NCBI RefSeq assembly: GCF_020164785.1
Contig: NZ_JAIUGX010000002.1
Coordinates: 124,001-188,000 of the forward strand
DNA from: Mesorhizobium sp. ES1-1
GTDB lineage: Bacteria > Pseudomonadota > Alphaproteobacteria > Rhizobiales > Rhizobiaceae
Reading direction: 5' to 3'
DNA: 64,000 nucleotides
Shown: positions 45,301-54,360 of the stretch, piece by piece
Position numbering within the stretch: the stretch's first letter is position 1
How the letters are laid out: each line of letters starts with the position of its first letter
Position numbers and translations under genes: made by a program
Notes under the pieces: model-generated
Told to the model about the DNA's origin: nothing
Databases searched by the model: none
Seen by the model: only the letters and a program-made list of their open reading frames with translations

Positions 45301-46089
45301 CTATATGAACCGGACCGAGACGCGACCAAATCTGCCCAAATCGCCGATGACTTCGTCACCCGGCTCGACGCCGATCGGTGTCACGCAGGTGCCTGTTATC
45401 ACCACCTGTCCGGGCTGGAGCGCTATGCCGAGGCCCGATAGTTCGTTGACGATCCATGTCAGCGCAATTCGCGGGTCGCCCAGTGCTGCCGCCCCCGTTC
45501 CGTCATACCGCGCCTTTCCGGACACGAAGCCCGCCACCTCGTGTGTTGCAAGATCGACGGCGCGCCAGTCGTCCTTCGCGGCCTCGCCGATGACAAACAG
45601 ATGCGCGCAAGCGTTGTCGGCTATCAGCTGCGGCGCGCCGACGGCGCAGAAATCATCGTAGCGCGAATCCGGTATTTCGATCGCCGGGTGCAAGGTCGCC
45701 ACGGCCTCCATCACCTCGGCGATTTCATAGGGTGCTTCACGAGGCGACAGCCGCCGGCCGAAACGGAAACCGAATTCGATCTCGGCCACGCGCATCCTGC
45801 TTGTTGCGAGGGAAACAGTGCCCCCGACCTCGACCGATTTCTCGGCGAGCAGGCGCCCCGCCATCGGACCGTCGACATTGATGTGCCTTTGCCCGGCAAG
45901 GCTGGTCGCCGCAATCTTCCAGCCGAAAAGCGGAGCTGAGGAACGATCCGTCACACCCGACTGGATTGCGTAACCATCCGTTCGGGTTTGCGGCCGCAAG
46001 CCCTCGGGAATGGCATCGAGGCGGGTGCCGTTGTCCCAATGGCCGACCAGCAAGCGCGACGCGGCTTTGGCTTTTTCTGGGTCAAGCAT
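45301..46089 (-). CDS. 2-keto-4-pentenoate hydratase-like protein (FAH superfamily)
   Basis: A 262-residue protein resembling hydratases of meta-cleavage pathways and oxo-acid decarboxylases in the FAH superfamily. Visible motifs are LFGWKIAATS (about 52), RVAEIEFGFRFGRRL (about 98-112, containing the metal-binding ExE), TLHPAIEIPDSRY and GTCVTPIGVEPGDEV near the C-terminus. The chosen ATG has CGGAGAA upstream; longer frames run into noncoding DNA. It stands alone, with no other aromatic degradation gene nearby, so its substrate is unknown. Confidence 0.86.
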   Translation of the reverse strand: MLDPEKAKAASRLLVGHWDNGTRLDAIPEGLRPQTRTDGYAIQSGVTDRSSAPLFGWKIAATSLAGQRHINVDGPMAGRLLAEKSVEVGGTVSLATSRMRVAEIEFGFRFGRRLSPREAPYEIAEVMEAVATLHPAIEIPDSRYDDFCAVGAPQLIADNACAHLFVIGEAAKDDWRAVDLATHEVAGFVSGKARYDGTGAAALGDPRIALTWIVNELSGLGIALQPGQVVITGTCVTPIGVEPGDEVIGDLGRFGRVSVRFI

Positions 46090-46387
46090 CGTTTCTCCGA
46101 ACACACGAACACGCCGCTGCCCAACGCTGTGCGGGCCACTGGCCAGGACAGAAGGTCCGCCATATGCAGCCCGCTCCTCTTGCCGCAACGATAGGGGAGC
46201 AGAAATCGGGTGTCCACATCCATGCCATGGCGAGCGGCAAGGCTGAACACCATCTAAAGGATGCGTTGCCATCATCTCGCGTTCCTGGCGCTTGCACTTC
46301 GCGCTTCTGTGGTTAGGTTTGCCGGGGTTGATTGATTGTGGAGTAGCGGCCGCGATACATCGCGGGCCGCGACAGCGAGGAATGACG
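46090..46387. other. Intergenic region upstream of DUF3168 and hydratase genes
   Basis: About 300 bp between divergent genes. It is GC-rich and has no convincing coding frame, tRNA or strong hairpin. It must hold the promoters of both flanking genes, but none stands out. Confidence 0.5.
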
Positions 46388-46795
46388 ATGACCGCGTCCA
46401 TCGACTTGCAGCAGGCATTGTTCCAGAGGTTGAGAAGCGATAAATCGCTGTCGGCACTGCTGGGCGGGGCCGGCCTGCTTGAGCAGCCCGCCGACAATGT
46501 CGCTTTCCCCTATGTGACCTGCGGCCAGACCAGGGCCTTCGACTGGGACCCCGGAGCCAAGGATTCCGCCGACCAGCTCATCACTTTGCATGTCTGGTCG
46601 AAGGCTCAAGGCGATAAGGAGACACAGGCCATCATGGAGCGTATCAAGGCGCGCCTCGCCGACGCCGTGCTGGTTATCGGGCCGCGTGGACAGACACGTC
46701 TTGTGCTTGAATTCTCCGAGGCTCGCTATGATGAAGAGCTGTTGGTGCATCACGGGCTACTGCGCTTTCGCGCGATGACGCAGGAAAATGCCTGA
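46388..46795 (+). CDS. DUF3168 protein (phage/GTA tail-completion type), isolated
   Basis: A 135-residue protein matching DUF3168, a family of tail-completion or head-tail proteins of siphophages and of alphaproteobacterial gene transfer agents. It has the pattern DLQQALFQRLRSDKSLSALLG, FPYVTCGQTRAFDWD, TLHVWSKAQGDKETQAIMERIK and the C-terminal DEELLVHHGLLRFRAMT. The second of two close ATGs is chosen because GAGG lies seven bases before it. No capsid, portal, tail or protease gene lies beside it, so it is an orphan copy or has been moved away from its cluster. Confidence 0.87.
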   Translation: MTASIDLQQALFQRLRSDKSLSALLGGAGLLEQPADNVAFPYVTCGQTRAFDWDPGAKDSADQLITLHVWSKAQGDKETQAIMERIKARLADAVLVIGPRGQTRLVLEFSEARYDEELLVHHGLLRFRAMTQENA

Positions 46796-46965
46796 TGCGC
46801 CTTCAACATGGGTGAAACTGGGTCTAGACTGAGATCCGCGGTTTCACCGGGCTGGGCGGCGGGATCGGCTGCAGGTTGTCTCGCGTCTCAGGGGGTAGCG
46901 GGCATGGTTTTATCGGCGTTCACTGTTCATTTCACGTTCAGCACCGACGCGTTACAACGCCGGCC

Positions 46966-47268
46966 ATGAACACGCTTGGCAGCCAATTCCGAACCGCGAC
47001 GCTGGCGCTCTGTGCCGCGGGTCTTTTCGCGTCATCGCAGGCAATGGCGATGCCGATAGCCGCGCCGGATCAAGTCAGCCCTATCGTACTGGCCGCGTCC
47101 GATTGCTACGCGATCGGCCAGCAGGTTGCCGAGCAGAATGGCGGAACGCTCGCCAAGGCGTCGCAGTCGACACGCGGCGGCCAGCCCGTCTGCGTCATCG
47201 TCGTGCTGGTGCCGGGCAAGGACGGCCAGCGTCCGCGACGTTCCGAGATCGTCGTGCCGCAAAACTAA
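46966..47268 (+). CDS. feuN: Small periplasmic protein upstream of feuPQ (probable FeuN)
   Basis: A 100-residue exported protein. The signal peptide covers residues 1-27 (ending SQAMAM). The mature part is about 73 residues with two Cys (SDCYAIGQQ and QPVCVIVVLVPG) that could form a disulfide, ending in basic PRRSEIVVPQN. In Sinorhizobium a small periplasmic protein, FeuN, is encoded just upstream of feuPQ and restrains the FeuQ sensor. Position, size and export signal all fit. The identification rests on context and length, not on a remembered sequence alignment. Confidence 0.75.
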   Translation: MNTLGSQFRTATLALCAAGLFASSQAMAMPIAAPDQVSPIVLAASDCYAIGQQVAEQNGGTLAKASQSTRGGQPVCVIVVLVPGKDGQRPRRSEIVVPQN

Positions 47269-47342
47269 ACGTCCATTTTGCAGGGCAATATCCGACCCAC
47301 ATCTACTGTCTAACCAGCTCTTCAACAGGTAACGATCTCCGC

Positions 47343-48008
47343 ATGCGCGTGCTCGTCGTCGAGGATGACAAGGATCTCAACCGGCAGATAGCGGACGCGC
47401 TGGCCGATGCCGGCTATGTCGTCGATCGTGCCTTCGACGGCGAGGAAGGCCATTTCCTCGGCGATACCGAGCCCTATGACGCCGTCGTGCTCGACATCGG
47501 TCTGCCGCAGATGGACGGCATCAGCGTGGTCGAGCGCTGGCGTCGCGGCGGCCGCAAGATGCCGGTGCTGATCCTGACTGCGCGAGACCGTTGGAGCGAC
47601 AAGGTCTCCGGCATCGACGCCGGCGCCGACGACTACGTCACCAAGCCGTTTCATATCGAAGAGGTCCTGGCGAGGGTCAGGGCCTTGATCCGGCGCGCCG
47701 CCGGACATGCGTCGTCCGAACTGACCTGCGGCCCGTTGCGCCTCGACACCAAGGCGTCGAAGGCCGACGTCGACGGTGTGCCGCTGAAACTGACCTCGCA
47801 CGAATTTCGCCTGCTCGCCTATCTTATGCATCACATGGGCGAGGTCATCTCGCGGACCGAACTGGTCGAACATCTCTACGATCAGGATTTCGACCGCGAT
47901 TCCAACACGATCGAAGTGTTTGTCGGGCGGCTGCGCAAGAAGATGGGCATCGACATGATCGAAACCGTGCGCGGCATGGGCTACCGCATGCGTGAGCCGG
48001 AGGCGTAA
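47343..48008 (+). CDS. feuP: Response regulator FeuP (OmpR/PhoB family)
   Basis: A DNA-binding response regulator that in rhizobia controls cyclic glucan export and osmoadaptation. The 221-residue protein has a receiver domain with acidic pocket EDD (residues 7-9), phospho-acceptor D51 (VVLDIGLPQMDG) and K101 (YVTKPF). A C-terminal winged helix follows (LTSHEFRLLAYLMHHMGEVISRTEL; RGMGYRM). The sequence is very close to what I recall of S. meliloti FeuP. It precedes feuQ, overlapping it by 17 bases. Confidence 0.93.
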   Translation: MRVLVVEDDKDLNRQIADALADAGYVVDRAFDGEEGHFLGDTEPYDAVVLDIGLPQMDGISVVERWRRGGRKMPVLILTARDRWSDKVSGIDAGADDYVTKPFHIEEVLARVRALIRRAAGHASSELTCGPLRLDTKASKADVDGVPLKLTSHEFRLLAYLMHHMGEVISRTELVEHLYDQDFDRDSNTIEVFVGRLRKKMGIDMIETVRGMGYRMREPEA

Positions 48009-49416
48009 CTCGGAACCGCTCAGACATTCCGCTAGGACGTCGCTTTCGCTGCGCTGGTGGCCGCGTTCGCTGACGTTTCGCGTGATCGCCTTTTCGACGG
48101 TCTGGGCGATCCTTACCCTTATAGTCATCTTTACCCTGATCACGACGCTCTACCGCCAGGCCAGCGAACGCGGCTTCGACAGCCTGCTCTCGGCGCATCT
48201 GTTCAACCTGATCGGGTCCATCGGAATTTCCGACAGCGGCGCGCTCACCGGCGCTCCCGACCTCGGGGACCTTCGGTTCTCGGAGCCGGCTTCCGGCTGG
48301 TATTGGGCGGTCGAGCCGGCCTCGGAAGGTGTGCATGGCAACCTCCATTCATCATCGATGACGAAGACCATTCCTTCACCGAGCGTTGCAGCCGTGCCGT
48401 TCAATGCCAGCTTCCAGCGCAGTTACGCGGCAGAAGGCATCGATGGCGAGCGGTTGGAAGTGTTCGAGAGCGAATTCGTCCTGGACGCCAAGAACCGCGC
48501 CGCCCGTTTCCGTGTGATGGGCAATCAGAGCGAACTGGAACAGGAAGTCGCCAGTTTCCAGCGCCGCCTGCTGACCTATCTCGGCCTTTTCGGCATCGGC
48601 ATGATCGCCATCAACGCGATCGCCATCCTGCTCGGCCTGCAGCCTTTGCGCAGGGTCCGGAATGCCCTGGCGATGGTGCGCGAGGGAACCGCGCAGAGGC
48701 TTGACGGCCACTTCCCGGCCGAGATCGAACCGTTGGCGAACGAGACCAACGCCTTGATCGAAAACAACAGACGCATCGTCGAGCGCTCGCGCACCCAGGT
48801 GGGCAATCTCGCCCATTCTCTGAAGACGCCGCTGGCGGTCCTGCTCAACGAGGGCCGGGCACTTGGCGGCGCCAAGGGACAATTGATCGCCGAACAGGCC
48901 GCCTCGATGCAGAAGCAGGTCGAGCATTACCTGCAGCGCGCCCGTGTCGCGGCGCAACGCGACAGCGTCGTCTACCGCACGCCGGTGACGCCGCTGGTCC
49001 AGCGCATGATACGGGTCCTTCAAAAGCTCAATCCGCGCACGGACCTGTCGCTTAAATTGCCGGCCACCGAGATCGTCTTCGCCGGCGAGCGCGAGGATCT
49101 TGAGGAATTGCTGGGCAATCTTCTCGAGAATGCGATGAAATGGGCACGAAGCGCCGTCTCGGTATGGGTTATGCCTTTGACCGGCAAGGACGGCCTGTTC
49201 GAAATCGGCATTGAGGATGACGGCCCGGGCATCCCCGAGGACAAGGCTCGAGAGGCACTGAAGCGCGGGAAGCGCTTGGACGAGACAAAGCCGGGGTCGG
49301 GCCTTGGACTGGCCATTGTCGCCGACCTCGTCAACGAGTATGGAGGCGTTCTGGCGCTTGAACGGTCCGACATGGGCGGATTGAAGGCGGTGGTGCGATT
49401 GCGGAGCCTTCAGTGA
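47992..49416 (+). CDS. feuQ: Sensor histidine kinase FeuQ
   Basis: Membrane partner of FeuP. The 474-residue kinase has two transmembrane helices (about 28-52 and 190-212) flanking a periplasmic sensor domain of about 135 residues, then HAMP and HisKA. The phospho-acceptor is His275 (QVGNLAHSLKTPLAVLL), of the PhoQ-like subtype. The HATPase has NLLENAMKW, DDGPGIP and GSGLGLAIV. The start is a GTG inside the feuP 3' end, so expression is coupled. The sensor domain is where FeuN would act. The C-terminus is complete. Confidence 0.92.
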   Translation: MSRRRNSEPLRHSARTSLSLRWWPRSLTFRVIAFSTVWAILTLIVIFTLITTLYRQASERGFDSLLSAHLFNLIGSIGISDSGALTGAPDLGDLRFSEPASGWYWAVEPASEGVHGNLHSSSMTKTIPSPSVAAVPFNASFQRSYAAEGIDGERLEVFESEFVLDAKNRAARFRVMGNQSELEQEVASFQRRLLTYLGLFGIGMIAINAIAILLGLQPLRRVRNALAMVREGTAQRLDGHFPAEIEPLANETNALIENNRRIVERSRTQVGNLAHSLKTPLAVLLNEGRALGGAKGQLIAEQAASMQKQVEHYLQRARVAAQRDSVVYRTPVTPLVQRMIRVLQKLNPRTDLSLKLPATEIVFAGEREDLEELLGNLLENAMKWARSAVSVWVMPLTGKDGLFEIGIEDDGPGIPEDKAREALKRGKRLDETKPGSGLGLAIVADLVNEYGGVLALERSDMGGLKAVVRLRSLQ

Positions 49417-49604
49417 AGTATTTCGAGCCCAATCGAAAGCGCTGGGCGCGCCCCGGGGTGGCCGGCCTGCCTTTTGGCCTGGACGCGGCCGCCAGCGGCC
49501 AAATTTCCGACAAATATCAATACTATGGCCTGGCCGACCTCTTAGATGACGCGACCCCCGGCGCATCCAGGGCAGGCTCCAACTCAAGAGAACCGGTTGT
49601 TGGC

Positions 49605-50042
49605 ATGAAGATTCGCGTCGCCCTTGTTGCCGCCCTGCTGGCCGTATCCGGTTGCACGACCTTGGGTGGCAAGAGCCCGGGTGTGGCGCCAACGCTCGCC
49701 TCCGTGCCGCCCTCCGGCGGCAAGGTCACAACGACGATCATCTCCGCGATGGGCGGCGGTCTCATAAGCGGCTCGATCGGCAACGGTCTCAGCGACGCCG
49801 AGAAGCGCAGCGCGCTCGAGGCGGAGTACAAGGCGCTCGAATACACGACAAGCGGCCAGAAGGTTGCGTGGAAGGGCGCTCAGGCGTCGCGCTATGGCGA
49901 GGTGGTTCCCGCTCAGCCCTACCGTGTCGGTTCGCAAGATTGCCGCCAGTACACTCAGACGGTGTTCAACGGTGGGGTAGGGGTCACGGCGCGCGGAACA
50001 GCTTGCCGCAACGCCGACGGCAGCTGGACGCCGCTGACCTGA
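49605..50042 (+). CDS. Outer-membrane lipoprotein, RT0821/Lpp0805 (17-kDa surface antigen-like) family
   Basis: A 145-residue lipoprotein. The signal peptide ends in a lipobox (AVSGC, Cys near residue 18). A Gly-rich segment follows (ISAMGGGLISGSIGNGLSDAEKRSA), of the kind seen in glycine-zipper surface antigens. The conserved C-terminal domain is YRVGSQDCRQYTQTVF...ARGTACRNADGSW with two Cys. This matches the RT0821/Lpp0805 surface-protein family. The ATG is the one directly before the signal peptide; upstream extension overlaps the feuQ end. Function unknown, probably envelope integrity. Confidence 0.87.
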   Translation: MKIRVALVAALLAVSGCTTLGGKSPGVAPTLASVPPSGGKVTTTIISAMGGGLISGSIGNGLSDAEKRSALEAEYKALEYTTSGQKVAWKGAQASRYGEVVPAQPYRVGSQDCRQYTQTVFNGGVGVTARGTACRNADGSWTPLT

Positions 50043-50166
50043 GAGCCAGCCGGCCGGTTGCGCCTGGGCGATTGATGCCGATCAAGGACGTGCGGCGCAG
50101 CCGCCGTCAAAGCGTCGCAGGATGCTTGTGTTGGCAGGGCGGGGCTCTGCCTTTATTGGAAGAGTC

Positions 50167-51303
50167 ATGCTGTTCTGGGTCATAGCCGCACTCCTCACAC
50201 TGGGCGCCAGCCTGGCCGTGCTGTTGCCGCTGGCCACGGGTCGCAGGCTGGCTTTGTCGAGCCGTGATCATGATCTCGCGGTCTATCGCGATCAGTTGGC
50301 GGAGCTTGACCGGGACGGCGCTCGCGGCCTGATCAAGCCGGCGGAGGCGACCGAGGCACGCGCCGAGATCGCGCGCCGCATACTGCGCCTGGACAGCGCG
50401 GATCAGGCCGGCGACGCCAGCCCTGGCAGGGCCCCGGCCGTCGCAAGGCTGGTGGCGACAGCCGCTGTGCTGATCGTGCCGCTCGTCAGTTGGGGCCTCT
50501 ATAGTCAGCTTGGCTCGCCTGACCTCCCGTCGCAGCCGCTCAGCGAGCGGCTGGCCAAGAATCCGGCCGACAGTTCCGTCGACGAACTGGTGGCGCGGGC
50601 GGAAGCCCATCTTGCCGCCAATCCATCCGTCGGCAGAGGCTGGGATGTGCTGGCGCCCGTCTACCTGCGCATGCAGCGCTTTTCTGATGCGGCCGGCGCA
50701 TATCGCAACGCCATTCGCCTCGATGGCGACAGCGCGGTTCGCCAGGCGGGCCTTGGCGAGGCCATCGCCGGCGCGGCAGGGGGCATTGTCTCGGCCGATG
50801 CCCAGGATGCCTTCGAGGCGGCGCTAAAGCTCGATCCGGCCAATGCAAAGGCCAGCTTCTATCTGGCCGTTGCCCTCGCGCAGGAAGGCCGCGGCAAGGA
50901 GGCTGCGGCGGCATGGCAGGCGATGCTGGCTCGATTGCCGCCGGATTCACCCTGGCGCAGCGCGGTCGGGCAGGCGCTGGCTAAAGCGGCCAGCCCCGAA
51001 GTCGCGGCAGGCGGCACGAATGGACCCGATGCCGCGGCGGTCGACGCGGCCTCCGCCATGTCTCCTGCGGACCGGCAAGCCATGATCGGAACCATGGTTG
51101 CCGGCCTGGACGGAAAATTGCGACAAAATCCGCGTGACCCGGAAGGGTGGATGCGGCTCGTTCGTTCCTATGTCGTACTGGGCAAGACCGATCAGGCGCG
51201 CGACGCGCTCGGTCGCGCTATATCAGTCTTTGGAACCGGCAGTGAAGAAGCCAGGAAATTCACCGCCTTTGCCGCCTCGCTTGGCCTGACGGCAACGGAG
51301 TAG
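50167..51303 (+). CDS. cycH: Cytochrome c maturation protein CcmI (CycH)
   Basis: Apocytochrome c chaperone of the system I maturation machinery. The 378-residue protein has two N-terminal transmembrane helices (about 1-22 and 95-115) around a cytoplasmic loop with a leucine-zipper-like segment ([11 protein letters not shown]). A TPR-rich periplasmic domain follows ([45 protein letters not shown]). The start is chosen for the GGAAGAG before the ATG. It is first in ccmI-ccmE-ccmF-ccmH, the rhizobial cycHJKL order, with eight bases to the next gene. Confidence 0.93.
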   Translation: MLFWVIAALLTLGASLAVLLPLATGRRLALSSRDHDLAVYRDQLAELDRDGARGLIKPAEATEARAEIARRILRLDSADQAGDASPGRAPAVARLVATAAVLIVPLVSWGLYSQLGSPDLPSQPLSERLAKNPADSSVDELVARAEAHLAANPSVGRGWDVLAPVYLRMQRFSDAAGAYRNAIRLDGDSAVRQAGLGEAIAGAAGGIVSADAQDAFEAALKLDPANAKASFYLAVALAQEGRGKEAAAAWQAMLARLPPDSPWRSAVGQALAKAASPEVAAGGTNGPDAAAVDAASAMSPADRQAMIGTMVAGLDGKLRQNPRDPEGWMRLVRSYVVLGKTDQARDALGRAISVFGTGSEEARKFTAFAASLGLTATE

Positions 51304-51311
51304 AACCGGAC

Positions 51312-51755
51312 ATGACACGCAAGCAGAAACGGCTGTCGGTCATCGTCGGGGGCTTGGCGTTCCTCGGCGCGGCCACCGGGTTGACGTTCTATGCGCTTGG
51401 CCAGAAGGCGTCCTATTTCTACATGCCGGCCGACCTGACCACCGCCAGCGTGGCGCCGGGGCAGCGGATTCGGCTGGGTGGGCTTGTCGAAAAGGGCACG
51501 GTCCAGCGCGGGCAGCGCGCGACGGTCGCATTTTCGGTCACCGACACCCACAAATCCGTCAAGGTGACCTACACCGGCATACTGCCTGACCTGTTCCGCG
51601 AAGAGCAGGGAGTGATCACCGAAGGGACTTTCGGTCCCGACGGCGTTTTCGTCGCCGACAGCGTGCTGGCCAAGCATGACGAACGCTACATGCCCAAGGA
51701 AGTGGCCGATGGCCTCAAGGAAAAGGGCGTATGGCAGGAGAGCAAGAGTGAATAG
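51312..51755 (+). CDS. cycJ: Cytochrome c maturation haem chaperone CcmE (CycJ)
   Basis: Periplasmic haem chaperone that binds haem covalently and hands it to CcmF/H. The 147-residue protein has an N-terminal membrane anchor (about 8-30) and the OB-fold domain ([35 protein letters not shown]). The haem-binding His is in the motif [11 protein letters not shown] (H122). This is the canonical CcmE pattern and length. It sits between ccmI and ccmF in the operon. Confidence 0.96.
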   Translation: MTRKQKRLSVIVGGLAFLGAATGLTFYALGQKASYFYMPADLTTASVAPGQRIRLGGLVEKGTVQRGQRATVAFSVTDTHKSVKVTYTGILPDLFREEQGVITEGTFGPDGVFVADSVLAKHDERYMPKEVADGLKEKGVWQESKSE

Positions 51756-51787
51756 GTCTGGCCTCAGCACAAGAGTAGACAGCCGGC

Positions 51788-53773
51788 ATGGTTGAGACCG
51801 GACATTTCGCCCTGGTCCTAGCTTTCGCGCTTTCCCTGGTGCAGATGACCGTGCCGCTGTTTGGCGCGCGCCTCGGCAACCAGCGCCTGATGGCCGTCGG
51901 CGGTCCGGTCACGGTCGCCGGCTTTGTCCTGACCGCGCTGTCTTTTGCTGCATTGGCGAGTGCCTATGCCAGTTCGGATTTCTCGGTCGCCAGTGTCTGG
52001 GAAAATTCGCATTCGCTGCAGCCGCTGATCTACAAGCTCACCGGCACCTGGGGCAATCATGAAGGCTCGATGTTGCTCTGGGTTCTGATCCTGACCTTCT
52101 TCGGCGCGCTTGTCGCTGCTTTCGGATCCAATCTGCCGGCAACCTTGCGAGCCAATGTGCTGGCCGTCCAGGGCGCCATTGGCGCCGCCTTCTTCCTGTT
52201 CATCCTGTTGACATCCAATCCCTTCGTCCGGCTCAATCCAGCCCCGATCGAAGGGCGTGATCTCAACCCGGTCCTCCAGGATCTGGGCCTCGCCGTCCAC
52301 CCGCCGCTGCTCTATCTCGGCTATGTCGGTTTCTCGATCTGCTTTTCCTTCTCCGTCGCCGCCCTCATCGAGGGGCGCATCGACGCCTCCTGGGCTCGCT
52401 GGGTGCGCCCCTGGACGCTGCTTGCCTGGATGTTCCTGACCGGCGGCATCGCGATGGGCTCGTACTGGGCATATTACGAACTCGGATGGGGCGGCTTCTG
52501 GTTCTGGGATCCGGTCGAGAACGCCTCCTTCATGCCATGGCTGGCCGGCACGGCGCTGCTTCATTCGGCCATCGTCATGGAAAAGCGATCGGCGCTGAAG
52601 ATCTGGACATTGCTGCTCGCCATCCTCACCTTCTCGCTGTCGCTCCTTGGCACTTTCCTGGTGCGTTCGGGCGTGCTGACCTCCGTCCACGCCTTCGCCA
52701 GCGATCCGACCCGCGGTGTCTTCATCCTCGGCATCTTGACGCTGTTCATCGGCGGGTCGCTGGCACTGTTTGCACTACGGGCCTCCCGGTTGACGGCCGG
52801 GGGCCTGTTCCACCCGATTTCGCGCGAGGGCGCGCTGGTCCTCAACAATTTGTTCCTGACCACGGCGACCGCGACCGTTCTCGTCGGTACGCTCTATCCG
52901 CTGGCCTTGGAGGCGCTTACCGGCGACAAGATCTCGGTCGGGGCACCGTTCTTCGACCTGACCTTCGGCCCGTTGATGCTGCCGCTTCTGGTACTTGTAC
53001 CGTTCGGGCCGCTGCTGGCGTGGAAACGGGGCGACGTCTTCGCAGTTGCACAACGCCTAATGGCCGCCTTCGCCATTGCTCTGACCGCGATGCTGGTCAC
53101 TGGCCTGTTTATCGACGGCGCCTCGGTGTTCGCCGCCCTCGGTATCGGCCTTGCCGTCTGGCTGGTCGCCGGCGCGCTCACCGACCTTGCGGTCAAGTCC
53201 GGCGTGGGCTCGGTGGCACCGGCAATCATGTTCAGGCGCTTCGCCGGCCTGCCGCGTTCGGTCTTCGGTACGGCACTGGCGCATCTCGGCCTCGGCCTGA
53301 CATTGCTCGGCATCGTCGCCACGCTTTCCTTCGGCACCGAGAAGATCCTAAGCATGCGCGCGGGCGACACGGTCGAATTATCCGGTCATAGGCTGCGTTT
53401 CGTCGGCCTCTATCCGGCTCAAGGGCCAAATTACAGCGAGGATCGGGGCCGCTTCGAACTGATCGGTGCGAGCGGCAGTCCTGTCGGCGAAATCAGCTCG
53501 GCGAAGCGCTTCTTTCCGGTGCGGCAGACAATGACGACCGAATCCGGCATCAAGACCCTTGGTTTTTCACAGCTGTACATTTCGCTCGGCGATGCAGGCA
53601 AGGACGGTTCCGTCGTCGTGCGCTTGTGGTGGAAACCGCTGGTGACGCTGATATGGGGCGGTGGTCTGGTGATGATGGCGGGCGCTGCCATGTCGCTGAT
53701 GGACAGGCGACTGCGCGTCGGCGCGCCTTCTCGTCGGCGCAAGCAGGCTCTGGCTTCCGCTGGCCTGCCATGA
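51788..53773 (+). CDS. cycK: Haem lyase subunit CcmF (CycK)
   Basis: Multi-span inner-membrane protein that, with CcmH, ligates haem to apocytochromes. The 661-residue protein has about 15 transmembrane segments. Its WWD haem-handling motif is WGGFWFWDPVENASFMPWL (about 234-252), with further conserved segments TWGNHEGSMLLWV (about 87) and HPPLLYLGYVGFS (about 171). The large C-terminal periplasmic loop is present. The stop overlaps the ccmH start by four bases (ATGA). Confidence 0.96.
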   Translation: MVETGHFALVLAFALSLVQMTVPLFGARLGNQRLMAVGGPVTVAGFVLTALSFAALASAYASSDFSVASVWENSHSLQPLIYKLTGTWGNHEGSMLLWVLILTFFGALVAAFGSNLPATLRANVLAVQGAIGAAFFLFILLTSNPFVRLNPAPIEGRDLNPVLQDLGLAVHPPLLYLGYVGFSICFSFSVAALIEGRIDASWARWVRPWTLLAWMFLTGGIAMGSYWAYYELGWGGFWFWDPVENASFMPWLAGTALLHSAIVMEKRSALKIWTLLLAILTFSLSLLGTFLVRSGVLTSVHAFASDPTRGVFILGILTLFIGGSLALFALRASRLTAGGLFHPISREGALVLNNLFLTTATATVLVGTLYPLALEALTGDKISVGAPFFDLTFGPLMLPLLVLVPFGPLLAWKRGDVFAVAQRLMAAFAIALTAMLVTGLFIDGASVFAALGIGLAVWLVAGALTDLAVKSGVGSVAPAIMFRRFAGLPRSVFGTALAHLGLGLTLLGIVATLSFGTEKILSMRAGDTVELSGHRLRFVGLYPAQGPNYSEDRGRFELIGASGSPVGEISSAKRFFPVRQTMTTESGIKTLGFSQLYISLGDAGKDGSVVVRLWWKPLVTLIWGGGLVMMAGAAMSLMDRRLRVGAPSRRRKQALASAGLP

Positions 53774-54237
53774 GCCTGAGACGGTCCCTGGCCTCGATCC
53801 TCCTGCTGTTGGCCCTGCTCTTCGCCGGGACGGCCATGGCGGTGAAGCCCGATGAAATGCTGGCTGATCCGGTGCTTGAGGCAAGGGCGCGCGCGCTGTC
53901 GGAAGGACTGCGCTGCATGGTCTGCCAGAACCAGTCGATCGACGAATCGGACGCCGATCTCGCCCGAGACCTGCGCATTCTGGTGCGCCAGCGGCTCGTA
54001 GCCGGAGACACAGACCAGCAGGTCATGGACTACGTCGTTTCGCGCTATGGCGAATTCGTGCTGTTGAAGCCACGTCTCGACCTGCGCAATGCGCTGCTTT
54101 GGGGCACACCTGTGCTGCTTCTGCTGGTGGGGGGAATTTTTATCGTGCTTTCGGCGCGTTCGCGCAGGAACCTGGCGACGAAATCGCTTTCCGCCGAAGA
54201 GCAGGCATCGCTGGACGCCATATTGCGGCGCGACTGA
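53770..54237 (+). CDS. cycL: Cytochrome c maturation thiol protein CcmH (CycL)
   Basis: Thiol-disulfide protein that keeps the CXXCH cysteines of apocytochromes reduced for haem attachment. The 155-residue protein has a signal peptide or N-terminal anchor (5-24), the redox motif LRCMVCQNQSI (C49, C52), and a C-terminal transmembrane helix (about 112-130). The start is the ATG overlapping the ccmF stop; longer frames lie within ccmF and are discarded. It ends the cycHJKL set. ccmABCD and ccmG are not in this window. Confidence 0.94.
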   Translation: MSLRRSLASILLLLALLFAGTAMAVKPDEMLADPVLEARARALSEGLRCMVCQNQSIDESDADLARDLRILVRQRLVAGDTDQQVMDYVVSRYGEFVLLKPRLDLRNALLWGTPVLLLLVGGIFIVLSARSRRNLATKSLSAEEQASLDAILRRD

Positions 54238-54360
54238 AGGGTTGGCCCGCAACATTACCAAAGTTTCATGCCTCGGAAATGGCGCCGTAATGTGCGCCGC
54301 CCTAAGTCTCTCTCCCGAGGATGCCCATCAGCGCATCCATTGAAAGAGGATACGAGACCC

